DNA of 33,777 nt from an uncultured Bacteroidota bacterium (GCA_902587325.1 CACIKV010000013.1:1-33777); one strand, 5' to 3'; shown: positions 8,067 through 18,768, counted from the stretch's first letter. The notes: generated from the sequence alone by a model not told the origin. Program-made: numbers and translations.

Positions 8067-10607
8067 ATGGATGATAATTTTTCTTCAAGAGTAAAGGATG
8101 TCATTACGTACAGTAAAGAAGAGGCAATAAGGCTTGGTCATGATTTTATAGGAACTGAACATCTGTTACTTGGAATTTTAAGAGATGGTGGAGGTAAAGC
8201 AATTAAGATCTTAAGCTCTCTTGATATCGATTTGGATTTTTTAAGAAAAAAAATTGAAATCTTAAGTCCCCCTAATCCAATAATGAACTATGAAGAAAAC
8301 CTTAGAAAAAACCTTCACCTAACAAGACAAGCAGAACGAGCTTTAAAAACAACGTTTCTAGAAGCAAAATTATTTCAAGGAAACTCTATTAATACTGCTC
8401 ATCTATTATTATGTATTCTTCGAAATGAAAATGATCCTACTACAAAGCTTTTAGAAAAACTTAATCTCAACTATGAAGTTGTTAAGGATCAATTTAAAGA
8501 AATTATCTCTGAAAATAATGATGATTTTGAGGATATTTCATCTTCCAACACCTATGAAGAAGAAGAAGACGACAAGGATGATTCCATTGAACAAAATCCT
8601 TTTACAGTAAAATCAAATTTAAGTAAATCAAAAAAATCTAAAACTCCTGTATTAGACAATTTTGGGAGGGATTTAACTGCATTTGCTAATGAAGGAAAAC
8701 TTGATCCTATTGTTGGAAGAAAAAATGAAATTGAAAGAGTTTCACAGATTTTGAGTAGGAGAAAAAAAAACAATCCTCTTTTAATTGGAGAACCAGGCGT
8801 TGGAAAATCAGCAATTGCAGAAGGGCTTGCAATAAGAATTATTGAAAGAAAAGTTTCTAGACTACTTTATAATAAAAGAGTTATTTCACTTGATTTAGCC
8901 AGTGTAGTTGCCGGGACTAAATATAGGGGTCAATTTGAAGAAAGAATGAAAGCAGTAATGAATGAGTTAGAAAAGAATAAAGATATCATACTTTTTATTG
9001 ACGAAATTCATACAATTGTTGGAGCAGGTGGTGCAATGGGTAGTTTGGATGCATCAAATATGTTTAAACCAGCCCTTGCTAGAGGAGAGATACAATGTAT
9101 AGGAGCTACTACTGTAGACGAATACAGAAAATACATTGAAAAAGATGGTGCATTAGAAAGAAGATTTCAAAAAATAATGATTGAACCTACATCTATTAAA
9201 GAGACAATTGAAATATTACAAAATATTAAGAACAAATATGAAGATCATCACAATGTTAAATACACAGATGAAGCTATCGAAGCTTGTGTCAAATTAACTG
9301 ACAGGTATATCAATGACAGAAATCTTCCTGATAAAGCTATTGACGCAATGGATGAGGCTGGATCACGAATACATATAACTAACATGGATGTTCCAAAAGA
9401 AATAATCGAACTTGAAGATCAGCTGGAAATAGTTAGAGAGAAAAAGAATTCTGTAGTAAAAAATCAAAAATATGAAGAAGCTGCTAGATTACGAGACGAT
9501 GAGAAAAAACTAGAGAAAAAATTATTAAATCAACAAGAGCAATGGGAAAATGATTTAAAGAAAAAAAGAGAACTTGTTACTGATTTAAATATAAATGAAG
9601 TAGTTTCCCTAATTTCTGGTATCCCTCTGAAAAAAATTGATAATACCAACAACAATAAATCAGTTAAATTTGATTTAGAAAATAAACTCAAAGAAAAAAT
9701 TATAGGTCAAAATGATGCTATTGATGTTGTTGTAAATGCAATTCAGAGAAACCAAACTGGATTGAAAGATCCAAATAAACCTATTGGATCTTTTATTTTT
9801 CTTGGTCAAACAGGTGTTGGTAAAACTCAACTTGCTAAAACTTTGGGAGAAGAGCTTTTTAACAGAAAGGATTCAATTGTTAGACTTGACATGAGTGAAT
9901 ACATGGAGAAGTTTTCAGTTAGTAGATTAATTGGTGCACCCCCAGGATACGTTGGATACGATGAAGGAGGGCAATTAAGTGAAAAAATAAGAAGAAAACC
10001 ATATTCAATTTTGTTGCTAGATGAAGTTGAAAAAGCACATCCAGATGTGTTTAATATGATGCTTCAAGTACTTGATGATGGTTTTTTAACAGATAGTGTT
10101 GGTAGAAAGGTAGATTTTAAAAACACTGTAATTATAATGACTTCTAACGTTGGAACAAGAAAATTAAAAGATTTTGGTACTGGAGTTGGTTTTGATACAG
10201 AATTTAGAAAGAAAGAAAAAAATAAACTTTCAACAGAAATTCTTAAAAAAAGTCTAGGAAAAAAGTTTTCACCAGAATTCCTAAATAGAATTGATGAAAT
10301 CGTTGTTTTTAACGAATTAGAAAAAAAAGAAATTCAATCAATTGTAAAAATTGAAATAAATAAATTTATAAAAAGATTAGCTGAAATTGATTACAAAATA
10401 AAAATTGATTCTAAGGCAATTAATTTTATAGCACAAAAAGGATATAATAAAGAATTTGGTGCAAGACCAGTAAAAAGAGCTATTCAAAAATATATTGAAA
10501 ACGAAATTGCTAAAAGAATTGTAAATAATGAGGTTAAAAAAAATGATACAATAAATATTACTCATAAAAAAAACGATTCATTCTTAGATTTTGTAGTTTC
10601 TTCTTAA
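8067..10607 (+). CDS. clpC: ATP-dependent Clp protease ATP-binding subunit ClpC
   Basis: This Hsp100 unfoldase feeds substrates to ClpP. Domains in its 846 residues are: a double Clp-N repeat (about 1-145); an acidic linker rich in Glu/Asp (about 163-173); AAA1 with Walker A GEPGVGKS (241-248) and Walker B ILFIDE (308-313); a UVR-type middle segment (about 465-482), which marks ClpC rather than ClpA or ClpB; AAA2 with Walker A GQTGVGKT (580-587) and Walker B ILLLDE (648-653); and a VGF-type loop (707-709) at the usual ClpP-docking position. It is divergent from gyrA and 57 bases ahead of thrA. No CtsR/McsAB genes are nearby, so regulation differs from Bacillus. clpP is not in the window. Confidence 0.96.
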   Translation: MDDNFSSRVKDVITYSKEEAIRLGHDFIGTEHLLLGILRDGGGKAIKILSSLDIDLDFLRKKIEILSPPNPIMNYEENLRKNLHLTRQAERALKTTFLEAKLFQGNSINTAHLLLCILRNENDPTTKLLEKLNLNYEVVKDQFKEIISENNDDFEDISSSNTYEEEEDDKDDSIEQNPFTVKSNLSKSKKSKTPVLDNFGRDLTAFANEGKLDPIVGRKNEIERVSQILSRRKKNNPLLIGEPGVGKSAIAEGLAIRIIERKVSRLLYNKRVISLDLASVVAGTKYRGQFEERMKAVMNELEKNKDIILFIDEIHTIVGAGGAMGSLDASNMFKPALARGEIQCIGATTVDEYRKYIEKDGALERRFQKIMIEPTSIKETIEILQNIKNKYEDHHNVKYTDEAIEACVKLTDRYINDRNLPDKAIDAMDEAGSRIHITNMDVPKEIIELEDQLEIVREKKNSVVKNQKYEEAARLRDDEKKLEKKLLNQQEQWENDLKKKRELVTDLNINEVVSLISGIPLKKIDNTNNNKSVKFDLENKLKEKIIGQNDAIDVVVNAIQRNQTGLKDPNKPIGSFIFLGQTGVGKTQLAKTLGEELFNRKDSIVRLDMSEYMEKFSVSRLIGAPPGYVGYDEGGQLSEKIRRKPYSILLLDEVEKAHPDVFNMMLQVLDDGFLTDSVGRKVDFKNTVIIMTSNVGTRKLKDFGTGVGFDTEFRKKEKNKLSTEILKKSLGKKFSPEFLNRIDEIVVFNELEKKEIQSIVKIEINKFIKRLAEIDYKIKIDSKAINFIAQKGYNKEFGARPVKRAIQKYIENEIAKRIVNNEVKKNDTINITHKKNDSFLDFVVSS

Positions 10608-10634
10608 AATTTATATTTTTTTTCAAGAAAGTAA

Positions 10635-10642
10635 TACATTTG
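10635..10642 (+). promoter_or_regulatory. Candidate Bacteroidota -7 box for thrABC
   Basis: TACATTTG followed by C is a full match to TAnnTTTG. It lies in the 57-base gap between clpC and thrA and ends 22 bases before the TTG start, so the leader would be roughly 18 bases. That leaves no room for a threonine attenuator peptide. A -33 TTG is not evident. Confidence 0.45.
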
Positions 10643-10664
10643 CTTCCTAAACTAACCGCAAGAT

Positions 10665-13109
10665 TTGAAAGTTATAAAATTTGGAGGCTCATCTCTATCA
10701 TCAAGTAAAAATATTTTAAAGGTTTTAAACATTATAAAACAATATGATGATAAAACAGTAATTGTTCTATCTGCTTTTGGAAATACAACAAATAACATAA
10801 TTGACAGTGGACAATTAGCATCAAAAAAAAATAAAGGATACAAAGATTTATTTAAGAAAATTGAAAGTTATCATTTTGATATAATTAGAGACCTAGTTGA
10901 TATAAATTTTCAAGTTAAAATATTAACTGAGGTTCAAAAAAAGTTTTTAGATTTAGAAAATATTCTTGACGGTATCTATGGTGTTGGAGAGTTAAGCAAA
11001 TCAATTCTTGATAAAATTTCCTCATATGGCGAATTACTGTCCTCTTATATTTTTTATGAAATAACAAAGTTTAACAATCTAGACACTGAGTATTTAGACT
11101 CAAGAAAAATTATTTTTACAAAAAAATCAACTGGTAATAATATAATTATAGATTTTGATAGAACCCAAAAAAATCTTGAATTAGCAATTGAAAAAATTAA
11201 TGCTTCTTACTTAATATTTCCTGGTTTTATAGCTTCAAATTACAATAAAAAAACAACAACTCTAGGCAGAGGAGGATCAGATTTTACTGCTAGCATACTT
11301 GCAAATATATTAGGTGCAAAAAAACTTGATATTTGGACTGATGTAAGTGGAATGTTTACTGCGAACCCCGTAATTGTAAAACAAGCTAAACCTATTTCTG
11401 AATTATCATATGAAGAAGCAATGGAGTTGTCATATTTTGGTGCAAAAGTAATTTATCCCCCTACTATACAACCTTTAATTGCTAAAAATATACCAATAAA
11501 TGTTAAAAATACATTTAAGCCAAAAGATAAAGGTTCATACATTGGTGTAGTATCTAAAAGCAAATTTTCAACTATAAAAGGTATTTCTCACATTGAAAAC
11601 ATTTGCTTATTAACACTTGAGGGAAGCGGAATGATTGGAACACCTGGTTATTCAAAAAGATTATTTGAATGTCTTTGTATTAATAATATAAATGTTGTTA
11701 TGATAACACAAGCTTCATCAGAACGATCAATTTGTATAGGAATTAATTCATCCGATTCAATATTTAGTGAAAATATTATTTCAGAAGAATTTAAAAATGA
11801 AATACAGAACAAATCTCTTGAACCTGTGCTAATTGAAAAAGACTTGTGCATTGTTGCTTTAGTTGGTGATAAAATGAAGAACCATCAAGGCATTAGTGGA
11901 AAAATGTTTAGCACATTAGGTAATAACAATATAAATGTAAAAGCAATATCACAAGGAGCTTCAGAAAGAAATATTAGTGCAGTAATCGAAAAAAAAAATA
12001 TAAATAAAGCTTTAAATACTCTTCATGAAAAGTTTTTTCAAAAAAATATAAAAGAAGTCAATCTTTTTATAACTGGAGTTGGAAACGTTGGAGGTGAATT
12101 ATTAAATCAACTAAATCATCAAGAGGATTATTTAAATAAAAATTTGAATATCAAAATAAATGTTGTAGCACTTTCTAATTCAAAAAAAATGCACTTTAAC
12201 TCAAAGGGAATTAATTTGAATAATTGGAGTAATTTACTAAAAAATGGTTCAAATGCTGACCCAGAAAAGTTTTTTAAAAAAACAAAAAAAATTAATTTAA
12301 GGAATAGTATTTTTGTAGATAACACTGCCTCTGCTCATATTTCAAAGTTCTACTCTTATTACTTAAAAAAAAGTATTTCTGTTGTAACATGTAATAAAAT
12401 TGCTTGTGCCGATGAATTTGAAAACTACAAAGAATTAAAATATTTATCAAAAAATTACAATGCTCCATTTCTATTTGAAACTAATGTTGGTGCTAGTTTA
12501 CCAATCATAAACACTTTAAATAATCTTATTGCATCAGGTGATAAAATTATCTCAATTCAAGCTGTCCTTTCAGGAAGCTTAAATTATATTTTTAATAATT
12601 TTTTAAAAATTAATACTTTTCACGAAATTGTAGATGACGCTAGGAAATTAGGTTTTACTGAACCTGATCCTAAAATTGATTTAAGTGGTATTGACGTAGC
12701 TAGAAAAACACTAATACTTGCAAGAGAAAGTGGTTTAAAAATCGAACTTGAAGACATCAACAATGATAGCTTCATTCCAAAAGCTTGTTTAGAAAGTAAA
12801 AGCTATGATGATTTTAAAAAGGAATTAATAAAAAATAAAGACCACTTTAATGGTCTACTTAAAAAATCTCAAAGCAAAAACGAAAAACTTAAATATGTTG
12901 CAGAATTAGATAAAGATGAAGCTAAAGTTTCATTAAAAAGTATTGACAAAAATCACCCTTTTTATAATCTTGAGGGAAGTGATAATATTGTATTATTTTT
13001 TACATCAAGGTATAGCAAACAACCTCTCATTGTTAAGGGTGCTGGTGCTGGTGCTGAAGTAACTGCTGCTGGAATTTTTGCTGATATAATCAGAATTGCA
13101 AACAGATGA
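10665..13109 (+). CDS. thrA: Bifunctional aspartate kinase / homoserine dehydrogenase
   Basis: This 814-residue fusion catalyses the first and third steps from aspartate to homoserine. The kinase half opens with KVIKFGGSS and contains 'TLGRGGSDFTASILA' and 'DVSGMFTANP'. ACT-type regulatory repeats follow (about 300-450), consistent with feedback by threonine. The dehydrogenase half starts near residue 465 with the NAD(P)-binding GVGNVGGEL. It continues with 'SGSLNYIF', 'GFTEPDPKIDLSG', 'DVARKTLILARESG' and a C terminus 'GAGAEVTAAGIFADIIRIA', all close to E. coli ThrA. The start is TTG; the product MKVIKFGG aligns with the family start. Its stop overlaps thrB as ATGA. Confidence 0.97.
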   Translation: MKVIKFGGSSLSSSKNILKVLNIIKQYDDKTVIVLSAFGNTTNNIIDSGQLASKKNKGYKDLFKKIESYHFDIIRDLVDINFQVKILTEVQKKFLDLENILDGIYGVGELSKSILDKISSYGELLSSYIFYEITKFNNLDTEYLDSRKIIFTKKSTGNNIIIDFDRTQKNLELAIEKINASYLIFPGFIASNYNKKTTTLGRGGSDFTASILANILGAKKLDIWTDVSGMFTANPVIVKQAKPISELSYEEAMELSYFGAKVIYPPTIQPLIAKNIPINVKNTFKPKDKGSYIGVVSKSKFSTIKGISHIENICLLTLEGSGMIGTPGYSKRLFECLCINNINVVMITQASSERSICIGINSSDSIFSENIISEEFKNEIQNKSLEPVLIEKDLCIVALVGDKMKNHQGISGKMFSTLGNNNINVKAISQGASERNISAVIEKKNINKALNTLHEKFFQKNIKEVNLFITGVGNVGGELLNQLNHQEDYLNKNLNIKINVVALSNSKKMHFNSKGINLNNWSNLLKNGSNADPEKFFKKTKKINLRNSIFVDNTASAHISKFYSYYLKKSISVVTCNKIACADEFENYKELKYLSKNYNAPFLFETNVGASLPIINTLNNLIASGDKIISIQAVLSGSLNYIFNNFLKINTFHEIVDDARKLGFTEPDPKIDLSGIDVARKTLILARESGLKIELEDINNDSFIPKACLESKSYDDFKKELIKNKDHFNGLLKKSQSKNEKLKYVAELDKDEAKVSLKSIDKNHPFYNLEGSDNIVLFFTSRYSKQPLIVKGAGAGAEVTAAGIFADIIRIANR

Positions 13110-14029
13110 AAAATATTAAAGTTTTTTGTCCTGGTAGCGTTGCAAATATTTCATGTGGTTTTGATATACTAGGGTTATGTCTCGATAATATTGGAGATGA
13201 GATTATAGTAACCGAAAAAAAAGAACCCGGAATAGAACTGGAGTTAACTGGAAATTATAAAATACCTAATGATATAAATAAGAATGCAGCTAGTATATCT
13301 GCGATTGCACTTTTAAATTCTTATAAAGAACTAAATTATGGATTTAAGATTTCTATTGAAAAAAAAATTAAACCAGGAAGTGGAATTGGTAGCAGTGCAG
13401 CGAGCTCTGCAGGAAGTGTATATGCTATTAATGAATTACTTAACAGACCTTTTTCAAAAAAAGAATTAATTAATTTTGCCTTAGAAGGTGAATTCGCTTG
13501 TACAAAATCTTATCATGCTGATAATATAGCTGCTGTTTTATTAGGAGGAATTACTCTAGTCAGAAGCAATAAGGAACTTGACATAATAAAATTAAATACA
13601 CCATTAGAGCTTTTTGTTACAATAATTCACCCTCAGATTGAAATAAAAACTTCTGACTCGAGATCAATTGTGAATCGAAAATTTGAAATATCAAAAGTAA
13701 TTGAGCAATCCTCAAATTTAGGAGCATTTGTTAGTGCATTGTATAATGAGGATTATGATTTAATTAGTCGGTGCATACATGATATTATAGCTGAACCACA
13801 CAGATCTGAATTAATACCTGAATTTAGAAATTTAAAGGAAATTGCAATTAGTAATGGGTCTATAGGGTTTGGTATTTCTGGATCAGGACCATCAATGTTT
13901 TCACTTGCTCGGGGACCAGAGAAAGCCTATTTTATTAAAAAAGAGCTTGAAAAACACTTGCAAATAAAAAAAATAAATTTTAAAAGCTACGTTTCGTCTG
14001 TAAATGATGAAGGTGTCAAAATTATTTAA
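13106..14029 (+). CDS. thrB: Homoserine kinase
   Basis: This GHMP-family kinase phosphorylates homoserine with ATP. At 307 residues it is of normal length. The N terminus 'VFCPGSVANISCGFDILGLCLD' is typical, and the phosphate-binding loop is KPGSGIGSSAAS near residues 88-99. A late glycine-rich segment 'GFGISGSGPSMFSLA' (about residue 252) completes the fold signature. It overlaps thrA by four bases and is separated from thrC by one base, so translation of the three genes is probably coupled. Confidence 0.96.
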   Translation: MKNIKVFCPGSVANISCGFDILGLCLDNIGDEIIVTEKKEPGIELELTGNYKIPNDINKNAASISAIALLNSYKELNYGFKISIEKKIKPGSGIGSSAASSAGSVYAINELLNRPFSKKELINFALEGEFACTKSYHADNIAAVLLGGITLVRSNKELDIIKLNTPLELFVTIIHPQIEIKTSDSRSIVNRKFEISKVIEQSSNLGAFVSALYNEDYDLISRCIHDIIAEPHRSELIPEFRNLKEIAISNGSIGFGISGSGPSMFSLARGPEKAYFIKKELEKHLQIKKINFKSYVSSVNDEGVKII

Positions 14030-14030
14030 A

Positions 14031-15317
14031 ATGTTCATAAGTTTAAATAATTCAGAAATAAATCACTCTTTTAAAGAATCAATTTTTAATGGTTTATCAC
14101 CTGACGGTAGTTTGTATTATCCGAAAAAAATAAATCAACTAACTAATTTAATTAATAATATTACGAAATTCTCAAATCAAGAAATAGGTTTTATAGTTAT
14201 GAAAAGCTTTACAAAAGATGAAATCCCAGATAAAAGCTTAAAAAAAATTATTGAAAAAACTATAAATTTTGATTTTCCTATTAAAAAAATTGAAAATAAT
14301 ATTTTTTCATTCGAACTTTTTCATGGTCCTACTCTAGCATTTAAGGATGTTGGAGCGACTTTTTTAGCAAATAGTCTTGAATATTTTACAAAAGATAAAA
14401 TTTTAAATATTTTAGTAGCAACCTCAGGTGATACAGGCGCTGCGGTAGCAAATAGTTTTTACAATAAAAAAAATATTAATGTTATAATTCTATTTCCAAA
14501 AAATAAAATAAGTTCTTTTCAACAGAAACAAATAACAACAAAGGGCAATAATATTTATGGATTACAAGTCGATGGAGATTTTGATGAATGTCAAGCTTTG
14601 GTAAAAGATGCATTTAAAGATAAGGATTTAAGAAATAAATTTGATATATCATCTGCAAATTCAATTAATATTGGAAGATGGCTACCACAAATTATTTATT
14701 ACTTTATATTGTTTAAAGAACTTAAGAAAAGAAGACTAGAAAAAAATATTTCTGTTTCCATCCCTAGTGGAAACTTTGGAAATATATGTGCTGGAATAAT
14801 GTCTCAAAAAATGGGTTTAAAATTTAATAAAATAATTGGATCAACAAATATAAATGATACCATACCTAGATATCTTTCAAGCGGTGTGTTTAAACCTAAT
14901 AAAACTAAAAGAACAATTTCAAACGCTATGGATGTTTCTAATCCAAGTAATTTTTCAAGAATTGAAAAATTATTCAAAAATGATTTTAAGTTATTAACTA
15001 AAAAAATGATTAGCGAAAAAGTAACTGAAATTGAAACAAAAAATGAAATAAAAAAAATATTTAAAGAATTTGGATATGTTTTAGATCCTCACGGTGCAGT
15101 TGGATTAGTTGGTTTAAAAAGGAACTTATATAACAATGAAGTTGGTGTTTTTTTTGAAACTGCACACCCTATAAAGTTCTTAAATTCAATAAAAAAAATA
15201 ATAAAATTAAAAGAAGATTTTTTTAATATTTCTTCAAATTTTAATTCAGAAGAAAGAATTTACTCAATCAAAAATAATTACAAAAGTTTAATAAAATTTA
15301 TAGAATCAATTAATTAA
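14031..15317 (+). CDS. thrC: Threonine synthase
   Basis: This PLP enzyme converts O-phosphohomoserine to threonine. The PLP-binding lysine sits in 'HGPTLAFKDVGATF' (about residue 104), and 'VATSGDTGAAVANSFY' and 'SIPSGNFGNICAG' are the phosphate-binding and glycine-rich segments. The 428-residue length fits the short bacterial/Bacteroidota type. The frame is open back to 14004 inside thrB, but the ATG at 14031, one base after the thrB stop, gives the family's usual N terminus (SLN...SFKESIFNGLSPDGSLYYP) and is preferred. The 3' end overlaps the convergent aminopeptidase gene by eight bases. Confidence 0.95.
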   Translation: MFISLNNSEINHSFKESIFNGLSPDGSLYYPKKINQLTNLINNITKFSNQEIGFIVMKSFTKDEIPDKSLKKIIEKTINFDFPIKKIENNIFSFELFHGPTLAFKDVGATFLANSLEYFTKDKILNILVATSGDTGAAVANSFYNKKNINVIILFPKNKISSFQQKQITTKGNNIYGLQVDGDFDECQALVKDAFKDKDLRNKFDISSANSINIGRWLPQIIYYFILFKELKKRRLEKNISVSIPSGNFGNICAGIMSQKMGLKFNKIIGSTNINDTIPRYLSSGVFKPNKTKRTISNAMDVSNPSNFSRIEKLFKNDFKLLTKKMISEKVTEIETKNEIKKIFKEFGYVLDPHGAVGLVGLKRNLYNNEVGVFFETAHPIKFLNSIKKIIKLKEDFFNISSNFNSEERIYSIKNNYKSLIKFIESIN

Positions 15318-16944
15318 TTTTTATAGAATTAACATAATAGTTTCTATTAATTTTAATTTTGTCTGAATTTATTTTAATAGATTTTTTTGTTGTCTCAGGA
15401 TATAAGATTATTTTTTTTTCTAAAACTTCAATTTCTAAAGGCATTGTAAATTTTTCAATAACATTAACCCATCTGTATGTTAAAACTCCATCCTCTATTC
15501 TATACTCAAAATTAGGTATTCTTATGTCTCTTAAATATTGATTAAAAAATGTTGATAAATCAAATCCAATATTTAAAGAGATATAATCTTCAATTTGTTT
15601 AGATTCTACTGTTTGGTGGTAAAACTTTTTATTTAATCCTCTCAAAATCATTCTCCACTTGTCATCATCATTAGCAATTTGTCTTAATGTGTGTAGTACG
15701 TTTGCTCCTTTAGTGTAAATATCACTCCCACGCCTGTTTACACCATATGGACCAATCATAGGTGATTTATTAGAAATGCTAAATCTAGTACCAATCACAT
15801 AATCAGATGATGCTTCTTTACCGTAATGATAATCTAAATAAAGATTTTCTGAATATGTAGTAAATGATTCATGAATCCACATATCAGCAATATCTTTATA
15901 AGTAATATTATTTGCAAACCACTCGTGACCAGCTTCATGTATAATTATATAATCAAATTTCAATCCCCATCCAGTTCTAGATAAATCTCTTCCTAAATAA
16001 CCTTTCATATATCTATTTCCATATGTAATTGAACTTTGGTGCTCCATTCCCAAGTATGGAACTTCAACAATTTTAAAACTATCTTCGTAGAAGGGATATG
16101 GACCAAACCAGTGTTCAAACGCATCCATCATTTTTGGTGCATCCTTAAAATGTGTTTTAGCTCGTTCAATATTGTCTCTTAAAACATAATAAACCATATC
16201 TAATGGTCCCTTTTCACCTTCATAAATCTCAGAAAAGCTAACATAATCTCCAATGTTAATGTTTACTCCATAATTATTGATTGGGTTTGAAACAAACCAA
16301 TGAAATGTTTTAGTATTTACAAAATCTTCAACTTTTCTCAATCTTCCATTGGAGACGTTTACTAAATCTTTAGGAACATTTACACTGATGAGCATACTAT
16401 CAACTTCATCATACATATGATCTTTATTAGGCCACCAAATACTTGCTCCTATCCCCTGACAACTTGTTGCGATAAAATGTTTTCCATTGGAATCTCTTTT
16501 CCATGACAATCCACCATCCCATGGTGCTCTTACAGCTTCTTTTGGTTTTCCTTCGTAATATACTTTTATTGAATTGGTTGATCCTTTTTTTTGGTTATCA
16601 ACAAGCTGAATAAAATGAGCATTTCCAATCGATTCAAAATTCAATAATTTTCCGTTTTGTTCAATCTTTGTTATTTTTAGAGGAGGTTGTAAATCAATCT
16701 GCATTTTTTTACTTGGTTTTAGAACATTATATGTGATTGTATTTGAACCTATTAGTTTTTTTTCATCAGGTTTTACAGAAATATTTAAATGATAGTAAGC
16801 AAGATCCCACCAGGATCTTTCTGGGGTTATAGACCCTCTAAGAGTATCTTGCTTTGTAAAATTATAATCTTGAGAATAAGATAAAATCGAGAAAGAAGAT
16901 AACAATAATAGATAAAGGATTAAATTATAAATGAATTTTATCAT
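15310..16944 (-). CDS. Secreted M1-family zinc metallopeptidase (aminopeptidase)
   Basis: This 544-residue protein has a signal peptide (MIKFIYNLILYLLLL..., ending near YSQ), so it acts in the periplasm or outside the cell. Zinc ligands follow the M1 spacing exactly: HEAGH (His336, His340) and, after 18 residues, Glu359 in IHESF. The exopeptidase motif GxMEN appears as LGMEH, with His in place of Asn. The C-terminal helical domain of large M1 enzymes is absent, as in many Bacteroidota members. The frame extends to 16977, but the ATG at 16944 gives a better signal peptide and leaves the gap to gcvT free for promoters. It probably trims peptides for nutrient uptake. Confidence 0.9.
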   Translation of the reverse strand: MIKFIYNLILYLLLLSSFSILSYSQDYNFTKQDTLRGSITPERSWWDLAYYHLNISVKPDEKKLIGSNTITYNVLKPSKKMQIDLQPPLKITKIEQNGKLLNFESIGNAHFIQLVDNQKKGSTNSIKVYYEGKPKEAVRAPWDGGLSWKRDSNGKHFIATSCQGIGASIWWPNKDHMYDEVDSMLISVNVPKDLVNVSNGRLRKVEDFVNTKTFHWFVSNPINNYGVNINIGDYVSFSEIYEGEKGPLDMVYYVLRDNIERAKTHFKDAPKMMDAFEHWFGPYPFYEDSFKIVEVPYLGMEHQSSITYGNRYMKGYLGRDLSRTGWGLKFDYIIIHEAGHEWFANNITYKDIADMWIHESFTTYSENLYLDYHYGKEASSDYVIGTRFSISNKSPMIGPYGVNRRGSDIYTKGANVLHTLRQIANDDDKWRMILRGLNKKFYHQTVESKQIEDYISLNIGFDLSTFFNQYLRDIRIPNFEYRIEDGVLTYRWVNVIEKFTMPLEIEVLEKKIILYPETTKKSIKINSDKIKINRNYYVNSIKIN

Positions 16945-16985
16945 ATTGTAAATTAAAAAATTGATTTTAAATTGCACAAAGATTT

Positions 16986-18053
16986 ATGAAAAAAACTATT
17001 CTTTTTAATGAGCACATTAATCTAAGTGCAAAAATGGTTGATTTTGGAGGATTTAATATGCCAATCCAATATCAAGGAATTTCTATTGAACATATTAATG
17101 TTAGAAATAATGTTGGAATTTTTGATGTTTCGCATATGGGAGAATTTTTTGTAAAGGGTGAGGAATCATTAGAATTTTTAGATTATGTATGCTCTAATAA
17201 TATAAAAAAAATAGAAGTTAATAAGGCACAATATAATTGCCTCATTAACAATGCAGGAGGAATAATTGATGACTTAATTATATACAAACTGGGTGAAAAA
17301 GAATTTATGTTAGTTGTTAATGCGGCAAATATTCAAAAAGATTGGAAATGGTTAAACAATTGTATTTCAAGATTTAATTGTAATATTTTTAATAAATCAG
17401 AACAGATTGGATTAATTTCTGTTCAGGGCCCAAAATCACTGGATTTAATAAATGAGGTTTTTGAAAACGATTTTACATCAATTAAAAAATTTAACTTTTT
17501 ATCATTTAGCTTCAAAAACTCAAAAGTCATTATTTCCAATACTGGGTATACTGGTTCCAAAGGATACGAACTATACATAAATAATGATATAATTATAGAT
17601 ATCTGGAAATTATTATATTCAAACAAAGAAAATTATTCATTATGTGCCGTTGGTCTTGGAGCACGTGATACACTTAGAATTGAAGTTGGTTATCCTTTAT
17701 ATGGAAAAGAAATTAATGATTTTACAACTCCACATGAAGCAAATTTAATGTGGATTACTCATATGGATAAAGATTTTATAGGAAGAAATAAAATAATTGA
17801 ATCTATAAATCAATCAAAAAAGAAATTAGTAGGTTTTAGAATGATTGACAGAGCTATTCCAAGAAGCGACTACAATGTTTTTGATGTTAATAAAAATTAT
17901 ATTGGAAAAGTAACGTCAGGAACTTATTCTCCTTCCTCAAAAGTTGGATTAGGAATGGCAATGATTGATTTTTATGATTTTAAATCAAATGAAATTTATA
18001 TTGAAAATAGAAATAAGTATTCGAAAGCTATAATTCAAAAATTATCAATTTAA
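16986..18053 (+). CDS. gcvT: Aminomethyltransferase (glycine cleavage T protein)
   Basis: This enzyme transfers the methylene group from the aminomethyl-lipoyl H protein to tetrahydrofolate, releasing ammonia. The 355-residue sequence shows 'MVDFGGFNMPIQYQGISIEH', 'GIFDVSHMGEF' and 'NAGGIIDDLIIYK'. It also has 'GYTGSKGYELYI', 'GLGARDTLRIEVGYPLYG' and 'VTSGTYSPSSKVGLGMAMI', covering both GCV_T domains. Start ATG is followed by MKKTILFNEH, typical for the family. No glycine riboswitch can fit, since the gap to the divergent aminopeptidase start is about 41 bases. It is followed two bases later by a YebC-type gene. Other gcv genes are not in the window. Confidence 0.95.
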   Translation: MKKTILFNEHINLSAKMVDFGGFNMPIQYQGISIEHINVRNNVGIFDVSHMGEFFVKGEESLEFLDYVCSNNIKKIEVNKAQYNCLINNAGGIIDDLIIYKLGEKEFMLVVNAANIQKDWKWLNNCISRFNCNIFNKSEQIGLISVQGPKSLDLINEVFENDFTSIKKFNFLSFSFKNSKVIISNTGYTGSKGYELYINNDIIIDIWKLLYSNKENYSLCAVGLGARDTLRIEVGYPLYGKEINDFTTPHEANLMWITHMDKDFIGRNKIIESINQSKKKLVGFRMIDRAIPRSDYNVFDVNKNYIGKVTSGTYSPSSKVGLGMAMIDFYDFKSNEIYIENRNKYSKAIIQKLSI

Positions 18054-18055
18054 TT

Positions 18056-18763
18056 ATGGGCAGAGCATTTGAATTTAGAAAAGCAAGGAAGATGAAAAGA
18101 TGGTCAAGTATGGCTAAAACTTTCACTAGAATTGGTAAAGATATTGTTATTGCGGTTAAAGAAGGTGGTGCTAGTCCTGAAACAAATTCAAAATTAAGAG
18201 CAGTGATTCAAAATGCAAAATCTGCCAATATGCCAAAGGATAATATTCAAAGAGCAATTAAAAATGCGTCTGAAAAAAATACTGAAAACTATAAAGAAAT
18301 TGTATTGGAGGGCTATGGACCTAACGGAATAGCAGTAATTGTCGACTGTACTACTGATAATAATAACAGAACTGTTGCTAACATCAGAAGCTATTTTAAC
18401 AAATATGGTGGTAATCTAGGAACAAATGGATCTGTTGATTATTTATTTGACAAGTTTTGTGTATTTAAAATAAAAAATATTAATGAAATTGATGATCTTG
18501 AATTAGATTTAATTGATTATGGTTTAGAGGAAATAGTTGTTGACAATGATTTAAATGAAGTAATAATATATGCTAATTTTGATTCTTTTGGTGAAATACA
18601 GAATCAACTTGAAAAAAAAGAGATTGAAATTATAAGTTCTGAAATTGAAAAAATTCCAAAGACTGTTTTAGAATTAAACGATCAGCAAAGAGAAGAATTT
18701 GAATGTTTTGTCCAGAAATGTGAAGAAGACGATGATGTTCAAAAAGTCCATCATAATGCATAA
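18056..18763 (+). CDS. YebC/PmpR family protein (TACO1 family)
   Basis: This 235-residue protein has the hallmark N terminus 'MGRAFEFRKARKMKRWSSMAK' followed by 'IGKDIVIAVKEGGASPETN' and 'ANMPKDNIQRAIKNAS'. The middle part carries 'EGYGPNGIAVIVDCTTDNNNRT'. The family has been described as DNA-binding transcriptional regulators and, for TACO1-like members, as translation factors that act on proline-rich stalling sequences. Which role applies here is not visible. It is two bases behind gcvT and probably co-transcribed. It ends five bases before the convergent acyltransferase. Confidence 0.95.
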   Translation: MGRAFEFRKARKMKRWSSMAKTFTRIGKDIVIAVKEGGASPETNSKLRAVIQNAKSANMPKDNIQRAIKNASEKNTENYKEIVLEGYGPNGIAVIVDCTTDNNNRTVANIRSYFNKYGGNLGTNGSVDYLFDKFCVFKIKNINEIDDLELDLIDYGLEEIVVDNDLNEVIIYANFDSFGEIQNQLEKKEIEIISSEIEKIPKTVLELNDQQREEFECFVQKCEEDDDVQKVHHNA

Positions 18764-18768
18764 TATTT

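Noticed and set aside
10608-10664. Threonine attenuator leader before thrA
   Set aside because: The gap is 57 bases, with a promoter-like box close to the start; there is no room for a leader peptide or competing hairpins.
15335-15349. Small hairpin TAATAG/CTATTA after thrC
   Set aside because: The six-pair stem has only one G-C pair and the T runs are broken; it is expected by chance in such AT-rich DNA.
16945-16977. Longer N terminus of the M1 peptidase
   Set aside because: The extra 11 residues precede a complete signal peptide that starts at the ATG at 16944.
16945-16985. Glycine riboswitch upstream of gcvT
   Set aside because: The gap is about 41 bases, much shorter than a glycine aptamer, and no conserved aptamer sequence is visible.
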